Below the pieces are notes generated by a model that was given only the letters and a program-made list of their open reading frames with translations, ran no database searches and had not been told where the DNA came from. A DNA stretch of 64,000 bases from Isoetes taiwanensis. Lineage: Eukaryota; Streptophyta; Lycopodiopsida; Isoetales; Isoetaceae. A program made the position numbers and the translations under genes. The first letter of the stretch is position 1. Each line of letters starts with the position of its first letter. Location: the NCBI GenBank assembly GCA_021234155.1, contig JAJEKV010000071.1, forward strand, positions 124,001-188,000. The letters are read 5' to 3'. Positions 23,080-32,794 of this stretch are shown one piece after another.

Positions 23080-25443
23080 TCACTTGAAGATATTTTTCAC
23101 AACTCCCTTCATCTGCTCCTTCTTCTTCAACCACCCTTCCATGGTAAGCTCCTCCTCCATTGGGCTGTCTGGGCTTTCTGGAGTTTGGAGTACTTTCCGC
23201 TGTGATGGAGTTAGCACCACACCCACTGGTGATATTACTACAATGCTCAGTTCTCGACCTGCATGAGCAAGAAACTAACTAATTAAACTATGTAAAGAAC
23301 ACCCTATGTAAAGAACCTCAGGAAATTTTAACTCACAGGTGTTCAGGGGAGTTGGAATCTTGCTGGTGTCAGGACCATCTCCTTCAGTGACTTCATTATC
23401 TGCATAATGTTAATTAGGACTAGTTAGAAGAAAACTGCTGAAAAACTGCTTACCAGTTTTAACTGGAGTCTTCGTAGGAGAGAGGGAGTGATTTTCTTCA
23501 GTCTCATTTTCTGTTAAGAATAGACATTCATGTCAGAGATTTGTAGGGTTTGAATTAATGTGCAAAACTCACTTACCATTGTTCAATGGTACTTGTTTAG
23601 CTGGTGAACTCTTTTCTGTTGAACTCTTAACAGCTTTTGAACTACCTTCAGCTACATAAACAGACAATTCTAAGATAGTTAAGACTTAATTGAATGAGAT
23701 GTTGGAATACTATTACCTTGCATGTTAAGGGACTGATGTTCTTTTGCAAAGAAATTCTCCAGAATATCATCCACAGCCTTTTCAGTTTCTTTCTCTGGAA
23801 TTTCCTTTCTTCCAGTAGGTTTTTGCACTTTCTTTTTCTTAGAACCAGTCCCTTGTAAGTTAATACATGCTGACTTAGATCTGGGCTGAAAACCCTCTTC
23901 ACGAGTCAAGTGTGAAAACTTTACAGGACTAACTTTGTCCACATCGATTGGATCTATAATGAATACATATGAACACAATTAAGTTAACAGACCTAAACAA
24001 TTTAGTAATCAGCAAATTTCATACCTGTTTCAACTGGCTTTGATGCATTACCCTTTGTAGAACTCCTTGTCAATCTTTTCTTTGCTTGTCTGACTGGCTG
24101 AAAGTCTTTACTTGCTGGTTCATTGAATAAGGAGGTACTAGAGCTTGAATCATCTCTGAATCTTTTCTTAGGAGTTACCTCCTTCTTTGTGCTTTTGGAC
24201 TTGAAATCTTCTTTGCTGATTTTTTCCACTTCTTCTGCAGATTCATCACTATCTTCTTCATCATCAGACACTGGTGGCTTCAGTTCCTTGAAGCCAAGCT
24301 CGTCCAAAATGGTGGCAGGCACCTCAGCTTCACAACCTGATGCAATACATTGCATACTTTCCAGCACAACACTGAAGCAAATTACATGGTAAATGTGTCC
24401 ACATTCTTTGAGTTTGACATGCAACTCATATTCCTCTGAAAACAGAAGGCCACAGCCCTCACAAGTACTTCCCCCATCAGCAGACATTGGGAAAAAATAA
24501 TTTCCCATTCCTATCTTTGGCAGATTCTTCTTTGACTTATGATTCTGTTGCAAATGTGCCACATGTTTGCACTTTGCATGCCAATATTTCAAGTTAACTT
24601 CATATTCTTCAATTTCAGACTCAAGGATAGAAATACTTGACTTTAGTGCTTGCAGACTTGAGGAGTTGGTCTTCGACTTCTGCTTGTCTAAAAATGATTG
24701 CAAAGCTTGCTCTTCCTTTTGTATTAACTCTATTGCATCCTCTTCTTCAGGGTTGAGGAGCTTCAAGGCCATCCAGTTCTGCCTTTTCTCATTAATTTCA
24801 TCTTCAAGATCCTTAAAGCATGCCATCGAGCTATTAGCAGAACCCTCCATCCTCAACAGATCAGCCTGCTTCTCCACCAATTCCTGTTTACTGTCTTCTA
24901 ACATTGTAGAAAGAGACCTCATGTGGTTCAGCAGGGATTTGGTGTTCTTTTCAAAAGCATTCCCATGCTCTTTGTTCAACTGTACTTGCCCAATTCTGTA
25001 AGCCTCTGCTGCTAAACTCGCCCAATTGACCTTGTACTCATCAGGATTCTGCAAGGCTTTAGCACTATGAGACCAGGCGAATGCTCTGGCAAACAATGTT
25101 CGAAGTTCATTGTTTGGAAGGGGTTTCTGGTAAACCCTCTCGATCAAGTCTGTCAGAGATGTCTTGAACTCGGGCGATCGACGCTTTTACATGAATCTTG
25201 CCCGTCTTGGGCATGGGCTTCTGCCAAACTTGCAAAAATTCTGCATCTGAAACATCTCCCTTTTTGATGCTTCTTGGATTTTTGCCCTCCATAGAAAGCT
25301 TGCGATACTTAGCAAATTCAAGAGGAGTTCTTGCGAAAAGCATTTCCTGGAAACCCGATTGAACATTCTACATTAAGAAAAAAAACAAACTCGGACTAAA
25401 AAAAAATGCTTCTTACCTCGCCGGAATTGGTTTTGGTCGCCAT
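23080..25443 (-). CDS. TE-B accessory protein: coiled coil, RING-like zinc site, nuclear-type basic tail; seven exons
   Basis: Exons on the - strand: 25443-25417, 25346-24025, 23953-23717, 23651-23577, 23510-23454, 23399-23337 and 23258-23080, all GT-AG, ending KKKEQMKGVVKNIFK. The protein begins MATKTNSGE then EMLFARTPLEFAKYRKLS. A coiled coil covers roughly residues 130-260 (SLSTMLEDSKQELVEKQADL and beyond). A cross-brace-like zinc site follows: CEGCGLLF, then CGHIYHVICF, then CIASGC. Acidic (DDEEDSDESAEE) and Lys/Arg-rich tails follow. The frame shifts once, near 25190, between KASI and SPEFKTSLTDL. The gene is convergent with the DDE-like gene, 0.5 kb apart. A RING-like site suggests ubiquitin or SUMO ligase activity, but the cysteine spacing is not a textbook RING, so this is inference. 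Confidence 0.65.
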
Positions 25444-25802
25444 GTTTTCTTCTTCGAGTGTTGAATTCAAAAAACAGAAGAATTTGAAGCAGGATGAAGC
25501 ATTATCATTCGCATTAAGGCAAAGGACAGATCAATCCGGTCGGACAGTCCAAGAAATTAAGGATTTTGAAGAGCCCGAGGAAGAATTATGCATAAAATCA
25601 TTCTTCCAAATGATTCGCGCCAGAAAAAGAATTGATGACTGGTGGCCTTCTCTGACCGTCAGTGCCTGTCAGCGGCCTTCATATGTATGCCCCGACGGGC
25701 CATCCGACCGGCAGTCGATCCGCCGAATTAAATCTAAAAAAGTGCTAAAAAAGTGCTTGACGGGCGGAAAATGGCATATATCAAGCATAAATAGACCCGG
25801 CC

Positions 25803-26335
25803 AGAAATAGCAATGGTGTGTGCCGAGAAATATCATATTAAATTGCAATACAATTTACCATAAATTACCTTATAACTAAATTACCATACAATTTATGTTG
25901 TCACAGCCTTAGTGATCATGGCCTTAGAAATGGTATAGCCTTGTGACAACCTTAGAAAGATCATGGTATGCTTCTGGACAGGACCATGGTTTATGTCCAG
26001 AAATACCAGAATATGGCCAGAAATACTATTGGCTTGTCTAGAAATACCATGGTCTTGGCCAGAAATACCATGGACTTGGCCAGAAACACCATGGTATTGA
26101 CCAGAAATACCATGGTAATGGCCAGTAATACCATGGTATTGGCTAGAAATACCATGACACTGGCCAGAAATACCCTGGTATATGTCCAGAAATACCATAG
26201 CCTTGTCCAGAAATACCATGGTCTAGGCCAGAAATACCCTGGTCATGGCCAGAAAAACCATGGTATTGGCTAGAAATACCATGACACTGGCCAATATGGC
26301 CAGAATGGCCAGAAATACCATAGCTTTGTCCAGAA
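25803..26335 (-). repeat. Satellite, right array part 1
   Basis: Resumes directly after the TE-B end. Units read CCAGAAATACCATGG with short variable linkers (TATTGG, ACTTGG, TATGT). Polarity is opposite to the left array. Units are more diverged than at 14.2-15.4 kb, and a degraded lead-in at 25840-25965 is almost unit-free. Confidence 0.8.
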
Positions 26336-26995
26336 ACATGGAATAAAATAACGGCTAAGGTTAGCCAAATGGCTATTTTGTAGCATTTTTGCCAAGAAAA
26401 ACGGCTAAAGTAAATAGAAAAAATGCCCAAAAAAAAGAAAATTTTAGCCCAATTTTTTTGCCGCCCAAGTGAGTTTCTAGGTTGAATAGCCAAACCTTTA
26501 TCTCCAGACATATCCATCAGGACATCGATTAGCTAAACCTAAGATAGAGTGGGCTTGGAAAAATAGATAGATTAGCACGAAGTTCAACACTAATGTATGT
26601 ACTATATAACTTTAAGAAATTTCAAATAGGGTTTATATTTTGTTTCTTTTTTTCTTTTTTTCACTTTCTTTTTTGTTCCAAGTACAAAGTTGAAGCATTT
26701 AGAGGAAAAGGAACAATACAGTCCCCTTTTTTTTAACGTTTTTGAACATGTTCATGTATGTTTGTGTCTTGATTTATGTATTTATAATAAATTCAATGTC
26801 TTTGCCAAAATACTTGGATTTTTTAAATTACTATAGCGTGATGGCTAATATTTGCCTTTCCATTTTGTGAAAGTTTAGCCAAAAGCAAGAAACTGTGATG
26901 GAGAAAAACCATTTAGTTTAGCCAAGTGTTAGAAACTTCTAGCCCCAATTTGAAGGTAGTTTAGCTAAACCTATTTTGGCTACACTAAAATATAG
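26336..26995. other. AT-rich block interrupting the satellite
   Basis: About 660 bp with no satellite units and no ORF of note. The ends carry short related inverted pieces (GGTTAGCCAAATGGCTA on the left, TTAGCTAAACC and TTTTGGCTA on the right), so it may be a small non-autonomous DNA element inserted into the array. The target duplication is not clear. Confidence 0.4.
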
Positions 26996-27480
26996 GAGTA
27001 GTAATTTATTCTATGTCCAGAAATACCATGACACTGGCCAGAAATACCATGATAATGGCCAGAAATACCATGGTTCATGTTTAGAAATACCAGAATATGG
27101 CCAAAAATAACATAGCCTTGTCCAGAAATACCATGATACTGGCCAGAAATACCATAGTTTATGTCCAGAAATACCATGTTAACTAGCTACATTAATCTAA
27201 AAGCTAGTCAAAGTTTAATAGTTGTATTGATCTAAAACAATTTATGTTGTCACAGCCTTAGTGATAATGGCCTTAGAAATTGTATAGTCTTGTCCAGAAA
27301 TACCTCTGTCTTGGCCAGAAATACCATGTTTTTCCTAGCCAGAAATACCACGTCATTCATGGACAGAATAGAATAGAATATGATTTTATCATCCACGGAG
27401 ACCAACAAATACCATGTCACTCCTAACCAGAAATACCATGTCACCCATGGCCAGAAAAACCATGGCCAGTTCCGTTCCCG
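26996..27480 (-). repeat. Satellite, right array part 2
   Basis: More CCAGAAATACCATG units, interrupted near 27180-27290 by a non-satellite stretch that repeats sequence from 25880-25930 (TTATGTTGTCACAGCCTTAG). This points to a second large duplication unit. It leads into the TE-A right end at 27495. Confidence 0.7.
27361..27400 (-). repeat. Retroposon 3' end with TATTC-type tail
   Basis: On the - strand: GGTCTCCGTGGATGATAAAA, then a short A/T stretch and TATTCTATTCTATTC. This is the same 3' signal as the LINE at 9926-9948 with a different microsatellite. Confidence 0.6.
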
Positions 27481-27494
27481 CCCGCACACCTCAG

Positions 27495-27518
27495 GCCCGT
27501 TCAAAAGTGGCCCCTCTT
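27495..27518 (-). repeat. TE-A right terminal inverted repeat
   Basis: Exact inverted match of 11099-11122. Confidence 0.8.
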
Positions 27519-29896
27519 ATAAGATGGAAAAATCTACTTAGATTGGAGCATATAAGAACTCATAGATCATATACAGAGTAGAGAAGCAACTTTAGAATTC
27601 AAATGCTACTGTTATGTATTTCCTGTCATTGCTGCTTCTCCCTGGAAATCCTGGTTCTTATGAATCAGAAGAAGCTCTGGAAGATTGGGCTTGTTAGCCA
27701 AGAAAATAAGCCTGGAGCAAACACAATGCAGTTCTGAAAGAATTGCAGATAAAGGGGAAGCATCCGGATAAGATAAGATAAGATAAGATAAGGTTAGATA
27801 TTTTTAACATCCACGGGAAGTTCTACGAGCTTATGGAACCAAGTACATGCAAAGGACGAGAACCCAAACTAAAACTCGGGGACTAAGCCCCATCACAAGA
27901 GTAAAAAGACAAAAATTACAAACAAATATGAAGAGTGGGGCTATATACCAAATGTCCATGGATCAAAAGGCCACTGATTCCAAATGATAACCCCTCCTCC
28001 TCTGTACACTGCCCACTTCTGTTGCAGACAAGCTTCGAATACTCGGCATCGTTCCTCTTTCTGTCTGCAGAGCTAGCTAGGGTGAGATCCTCTTGAACAA
28101 AAAAGGTGATCCCTTTCAGGTCAGGATATGCAGGCGGGAAATATCATCACTAAAATGAACTAGGAGGTGATGAGGGCGGTCCATCCCGACTGGCCAAGAT
28201 AACGCCATCTACCTGAATCTACATTACCTGAGTGAAAAAACATACTGCCTCTTCTGTAGCAAGACAATCAGTAGCCTCTGTAATACTAATGACTCGAATG
28301 TTCAGACTAGGTAGGTGCTTTTTGTCCTCCAATAAATTACCCCTGTCAGAAGGCCAAGTGGGTGCTGCTTGTTCTCTTGTGTGCAACAAGTCCTTTGACG
28401 ACATCTATGTGGACATGTCTACCCTGTCCACCTGGTGCGACATTATGGCAGGTCTCGCCTCAATGCAGTGCACCAGGCCAGTGTGACGTTATGGCAGGTC
28501 TTGCCTCAATGCAGTGTACCAAGCCATTTCTTCCCTCAGAAGTATACGCTTGCCAATAGAAACAAACTCTAACCTAAAGACTCTCGAGCCTTGCATGTGA
28601 AGTAAGGAAGTATAAAAGTAATTGTCAATCATGGGATAATATTGCATATTTGAATTTAAGATATACGGAGAATTCATAGTTGTAAGCATTGGGAAGTGCC
28701 TTGAAAATCAATTTGAGCGTATGAGCACTCTAGATATATGCATTAGTATGTTTCACGAAATACGACCATTGAATCAGATAAAAAACATAGATAGAAGTGT
28801 AAAAAAATACAAAGGAAACCCTCCTATTATTGTGCTACATATTTCGGTATTCATGTACGTAAAAAAATCTATTCTATTCTATTCCTTGGAAACCACCTCC
28901 TCCTCTTCTATCAGCTTAAGATCGTCCTATATCTTGTTATAAGCCTAATAACTCTTTCTTGCATGCCTGGAAATTTTGCACCTCTAGTGTACCCTCTTAT
29001 GCTAAGTTGGCATGGCCGATCTAAGATACTACTCGAAACCAATATTAGAAGACTGAAAACTACACCTATGGCCTCGAAGTACTAATTTTCATGTCTCAGT
29101 TTGAAGACAAAACATCATCGTGACAATTTTAAGTTTTTTTTTTTTAAGGTCTTAACAATATTCCAAGACCATAATTAGATATTGTTATTTTTTAACTAAG
29201 TTACCTAAGCTTGCACTAGCTTGAAACATTTCTGAAGTTCGTTTGATGTTCTAACATAAGTCTTCCATTTTCCCCTTTCTTTAAACATTCACTTTTGTAA
29301 CGTGTGGTGTAATATGCCATGTTTGGAATAGAAAAAAAAAATCCCTAAAAATTCATCTTCTCTTAGCTTGATTACAACAAACACTCAAAAACGTACTCAT
29401 TAAACAAATGCATTTAAAAGATTGACAAGAAAACCAGGGATGTGACAGTCTTTGAATACATAATTAAATGGCATGCTGAGCCCCAATCTAAGTAAAAACA
29501 ACTAGCAAACCACATATATACAACTTGCAATTAAAAGGGCGAAAAATTGTTGGCAAAGGTTTGCTTTATAATTAATGCCAGTATGGTTATGCAGTTACAT
29601 GATTATTCCATGTCTTAAAATAGCTTGCAAGTGCTGGCTATGGCACTTTTCTAGCATTTGACTTTTATCCTTTGGTTTGAGGCCTTGTCTTATTAGGGAA
29701 TAAATAATGGGCATTTAAAGGAAACATAGAAAATTGTGCATAGTACACAAAACATGTAACTATATCAATTGTTAGTGGCCTGCACGTTGAGGGCAGATCT
29801 GCTAACTTAGAAAGGCTATACTTGCTTTTTCTTAGCAAGTACACCCTTGAATTTTCAAAAGCATCCTTCCAAAAATTATAGCTGAGTTTCTTCCAC
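27519..29896. other. Intergenic stretch without a recognisable gene
   Basis: Short ORFs only. It contains a TAAGA-type microsatellite at 27770-27793 next to a weak copy of the retroposon 3' signal (AACATCCACGGG, - strand), and a 46 bp tandem duplication at 28437-28528. A dispersed repeat at about 28716-28845 reappears at 60.86 kb. The part from 28900 to 29896 is AT-rich and holds nothing I can name; its end probably includes the 3' UTR of the next gene. Confidence 0.6.
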
Positions 29897-31573
29897 CTAT
29901 ATCAGACTTCCATCAACATGAATGTTGCTCGATTCTTGAGTTCGCGCGAAAGAATATAGTTTATCAATCATGCTCTCATAGCGCCTTCTAAAATCAGGGT
30001 ATTTAACTATATTGGTTACAATGCCTCCAATCATCCTGGCAAAGGATTGCAGCTTACCTTTTCTTAATGCGTCATCTGGCTCTGCAATGTCATTGTGCCA
30101 ATTTTTCAAGGCTGATAGATCTCCACAAGATAGTACCAACTTCTCTAAATACTTTATCTCCCCAGGCTGGAGTTGGCAAACCTTCATCTGCTGCATAATC
30201 CAAGTTAAAGGCTCGAAGAAAAGAGTAACAGATTCATGTTTTGGATCAGCATTGAGCTCGCTGATCTTTAAACCATTTTCAAGAACAAACTCTTCCTTGT
30301 CAGAGTTTATTGAAGAGATTAAAGTATGCAATATGGTGTGAGCAGGTATACCTAATGTCACTATTCTTAAACTCTGCCTCCTGATCCTGTTTGCATGAAG
30401 CCATTCTTCAAGGTCTGATGCCTTTAGAGCTCCCTCTCGAATAAGCATCTCACAATGTTTCTCAGAAATTGTAAATTTGCTTTCAAAGACCTCTTGCAAA
30501 TCAACTTTCTCCAATTTCTCGACTTCAGTATTTGCAGCTGCATTTAAATCTTCCATAGATTCTGATTTACCTAATGAATTGCCATTACTTTTTTGTTCTC
30601 CGTATACTTTGGTCATATCAAGCAAATTATCTGCCAGATTTGAGTGACCTCGGTAAGGAAACCTTGGCAAACAAGTTCCAGGTTGCAAATGAAGCAGATC
30701 ATTTGTATACTCATCAAATTCGGCAACTACAGAAATAACATAGGCTAATCCAAACTTAATTGAACCTTCTTGGTATGCAATTACTGCCCCAAAAAGTCCA
30801 TAAAAGATACTAGAAATAACAGCACCACAGACAGATGCTAGAACCACAAGGGGCCAGATTATAAGGGCGCAGATGCTAGTAGGAACACATACCAATTTTG
30901 TGCAACTGCCATCTTTAGACAATACGTAAAAATCTGATACCAACCTCCACCATCCTTTCAGGAGCATGCAGGGGCATTTCCATAAAGCAATTCCTGTAAA
31001 ACAAGGAAAATCCACTACTACTCCGATAACTCCAATGCAGATCGAACATGGAATCCTCGCAATGTAGAATTTAAACTTGGGCACATTGTCCAGTGCTTCC
31101 CATTCATCCAGATTTTTTAGAAGATCAGGAAAGGATGAAAAACACATAGTATGGAACCCTAAAATCACTTTCCAGCTCCGTTTTAAAGCTCCAAAAATGC
31201 CTCCAGAGATGCAGTACCATACCTTATCTCGCCGGAGGTCTCCCACAGCCTCGAACGTTGAAATTAGAGGCAAAAAGATGCCATAGCCGGCGCCAACAAA
31301 AAATGATGCAATAATTGTTACAATAACTGTTAGGAGGGAGCCAAAAAGAATGAGAAAGACAAGCGGCAAGAATGAGATGATTTTGGTGAAGAGCCTGAGC
31401 TTGGAAGAACTAAAAAGGGCTCTGCAGATCCAGAAGAAAAAAAAAGGAATTGAAGAAAAAGCTATGGAAGAACATCCAACAGTGGTGAGAATTATAGCTG
31501 CCAAACCTCCGATAATTGATTTGACGAAGCCCAGAACCACAACGAGGCCGATCTTAGAGCAGGAGCAATCCAT
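29897..31573 (-). CDS. Multi-pass membrane protein of the At3g27390 family
   Basis: 558 residues in one uninterrupted frame, close to the usual length of this plant family (just under 600). The N-terminal half is strongly hydrophobic: helices near residues 8-33, 36-55, 62-100, a loop with TFEAVGDLRRDKVWYCISGG, then helices near 170-195 and 225-265. Signature stretches seen are FVGAGYGIFLPL, LGFHTMCFSSFPDLL and GLFGAVIAYQEGSIKFGLAYV. The C-terminal 260 residues are soluble and Glu/Lys-rich. The family is conserved across land plants and its biochemical role is not established; the name comes from the Arabidopsis gene. The start Met is followed at once by CSCSKIGLVVVLGFVKS, as expected. No intron interrupts the frame, which may mean a retrocopy or an intronless paralogue. 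The frame is intact, so I treat it as a working gene. Confidence 0.85.
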   Translation of the reverse strand: MDCSCSKIGLVVVLGFVKSIIGGLAAIILTTVGCSSIAFSSIPFFFFWICRALFSSSKLRLFTKIISFLPLVFLILFGSLLTVIVTIIASFFVGAGYGIFLPLISTFEAVGDLRRDKVWYCISGGIFGALKRSWKVILGFHTMCFSSFPDLLKNLDEWEALDNVPKFKFYIARIPCSICIGVIGVVVDFPCFTGIALWKCPCMLLKGWWRLVSDFYVLSKDGSCTKLVCVPTSICALIIWPLVVLASVCGAVISSIFYGLFGAVIAYQEGSIKFGLAYVISVVAEFDEYTNDLLHLQPGTCLPRFPYRGHSNLADNLLDMTKVYGEQKSNGNSLGKSESMEDLNAAANTEVEKLEKVDLQEVFESKFTISEKHCEMLIREGALKASDLEEWLHANRIRRQSLRIVTLGIPAHTILHTLISSINSDKEEFVLENGLKISELNADPKHESVTLFFEPLTWIMQQMKVCQLQPGEIKYLEKLVLSCGDLSALKNWHNDIAEPDDALRKGKLQSFARMIGGIVTNIVKYPDFRRRYESMIDKLYSFARTQESSNIHVDGSLI

Positions 31574-32224
31574 TTCATTGGCCTAGGCTGATCAAGTGAT
31601 CGGCTTTAACTCTGTTCGTCTGATTTAAAGGCTTTAGAAGTTAGGGCCTCTATTTTAATGAACATTCTCGCGCAAGAAACTTCAAAAGGTAGAAGGCAAT
31701 AAAAGGCTCCGGTAACTTAAAAAGGTAAAAAACCTATTAATAAAGGCACATGGTTTATGATTGAACATTTTTTGGCAAAATTTAAAAACCATAGCCATTG
31801 AATTAAAAAATGGCACCTAATGATTCAATACATAAGGGTCTTGTCATCGTACACGTGGCAAAGACCCATGTTCACTCCAGCACACGTCAAGGTAAGTTGG
31901 TGTTGATTCTTGTTTTTTGGCCAATGATATCTTGCCACGTTGCAACCATTCTAATCAAGAATGGAAAATCGATGTAGCATTCTTGGCTAACCTTTTATTT
32001 ACAACCCGGTGACCTCTGCTTTTTACCTCTCTGGTCGAGGAAGGCGCGAAACGAAGGAGACTCCAAGCCATAGCCATAGCCGGAGCTCGAGCGATTTTGA
32101 AGCCATACCTTTTGCTTTCTTGTTTTGAAGTCACATTACCTCTGCGTTGCCTGCGATGCGGTCGAGGCGGAAAGCGGCCCGAGCTCTCCGGGATGTCGGC
32201 GGTCGACCATAGCGGATCTCCGTG
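31574..32224 (-). promoter_or_regulatory. Upstream region of the At3g27390-like gene
   Basis: AT-rich 5' flank with no other gene that I recognise. A short ORF (32257-31955, - strand) has no known match. No TATA box can be assigned with confidence. Confidence 0.3.
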
Positions 32225-32290
32225 AACTCCAAGCCATAAACTCGCCATAAACTCCAAGCCATAAACTCGCCATAGCCTAAACTCGCCATA
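32225..32290 (+). repeat. 24 bp tandem repeat
   Basis: ACTCCAAGCCATAAACTCGC is part of a 24 bp unit that occurs twice in tandem, followed by partial copies (ACTCGCCATAGCC). Confidence 0.75.
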
Positions 32291-32794
32291 GCCAAAAACT
32301 GAAGAATCAAAATTTTTTTCTTACCTTAACGTTGTGGAATGGTGAGTCGTGGATTCCGATTTAGCGAGGCGGTGGCTCTTGCCCGTAAACGGTCGGCGCC
32401 TAAGCGGCGCTCCCGGTATTTGGCGACCGCTACACCTAATCCACCCATCCCATTCCACATAACATCGCATGCCAAGATGCACTTGCTAATAAGATTTACG
32501 ACCCAAAAAAAGAAGGGACGTTTTGACATTTTGTCGGAAAAAAAGCGTCCAATAAAATTTCAAAATCTCATGGCTCAACCTTTTGTGCACACACAAAAAA
32601 CCAAGGTGATGCATATGAGGGATTGCCCTCTAGTGGTCCGAGAGTGTGTTTTTATGTTTTTTGTTTGGTCGTTTGTATTGGATCTTTTATGTTTAATCTC
32701 GGGCCGTCTAAATGGTATGAACACAGGGTTTGGTTTTCTTAGCCCCAAAGTTTTGAGATTTATTTAAGATGTTGTGGAGGTCAATTCATACAAC

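Larger units (their letters stand above)
18382..25802. mobile_element. TE-B: unclassified DNA transposon with DDE-like and RING-like genes, nested in TE-A satellite
   Basis: The left end reads GGCCGGGTGTGTTTTTAATT and the reverse complement of the right end reads GGCCGGGTCTATTTATGCTT; both continue with TTGATATA and GCC. This is an imperfect inverted repeat of about 30 bp. Outside both ends is the same palindromic satellite in the same polarity, so TE-B jumped into the satellite. GGCC at both edges may be a 4 bp target duplication or part of the ends (it is its own complement). The element is 7.4 kb and carries two convergent, intron-rich genes. I cannot match it to a named superfamily; the absence of a MULE, hAT, CACTA or PIF transposase signature is my reading, not a search result. 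Confidence 0.65.
11099..27518. mobile_element. TE-A: Mutator-like DNA transposon carrying a Ulp1 protease gene and satellite arrays
   Basis: The ends are inverted copies: AAGAGGGGCCACTTTTGAAC at 11099 reappears as its reverse complement ending at 27518, with a 24 bp exact match. Inside lie a Mutator/FAR1-type transposase relic (+, 11248-13951), a palindromic satellite, a Ulp1-type protease gene (-, 15621-18110), more satellite of opposite polarity, and a second transposon (TE-B) of 7.4 kb. Without TE-B the element is about 9.0 kb. Mutator-like elements that carry Ulp1 protease genes are known in plants, and this looks like one. I could not find the expected 9-11 bp target duplication, so one end may be degenerate or rearranged. 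Confidence 0.7.

Noticed and set aside
18382-25802. TE-B as a Helitron or CACTA element
   Set aside because: No TC...CTRR hairpin end, no Rep/helicase motif, and the ends do not start CACTA; the reading favours a DDE-type element with inverted ends.
11090-27530. 9-11 bp target duplication for TE-A
   Set aside because: I compared the flanks at 11085-11098 and 27519-27532 and found no convincing direct repeat.
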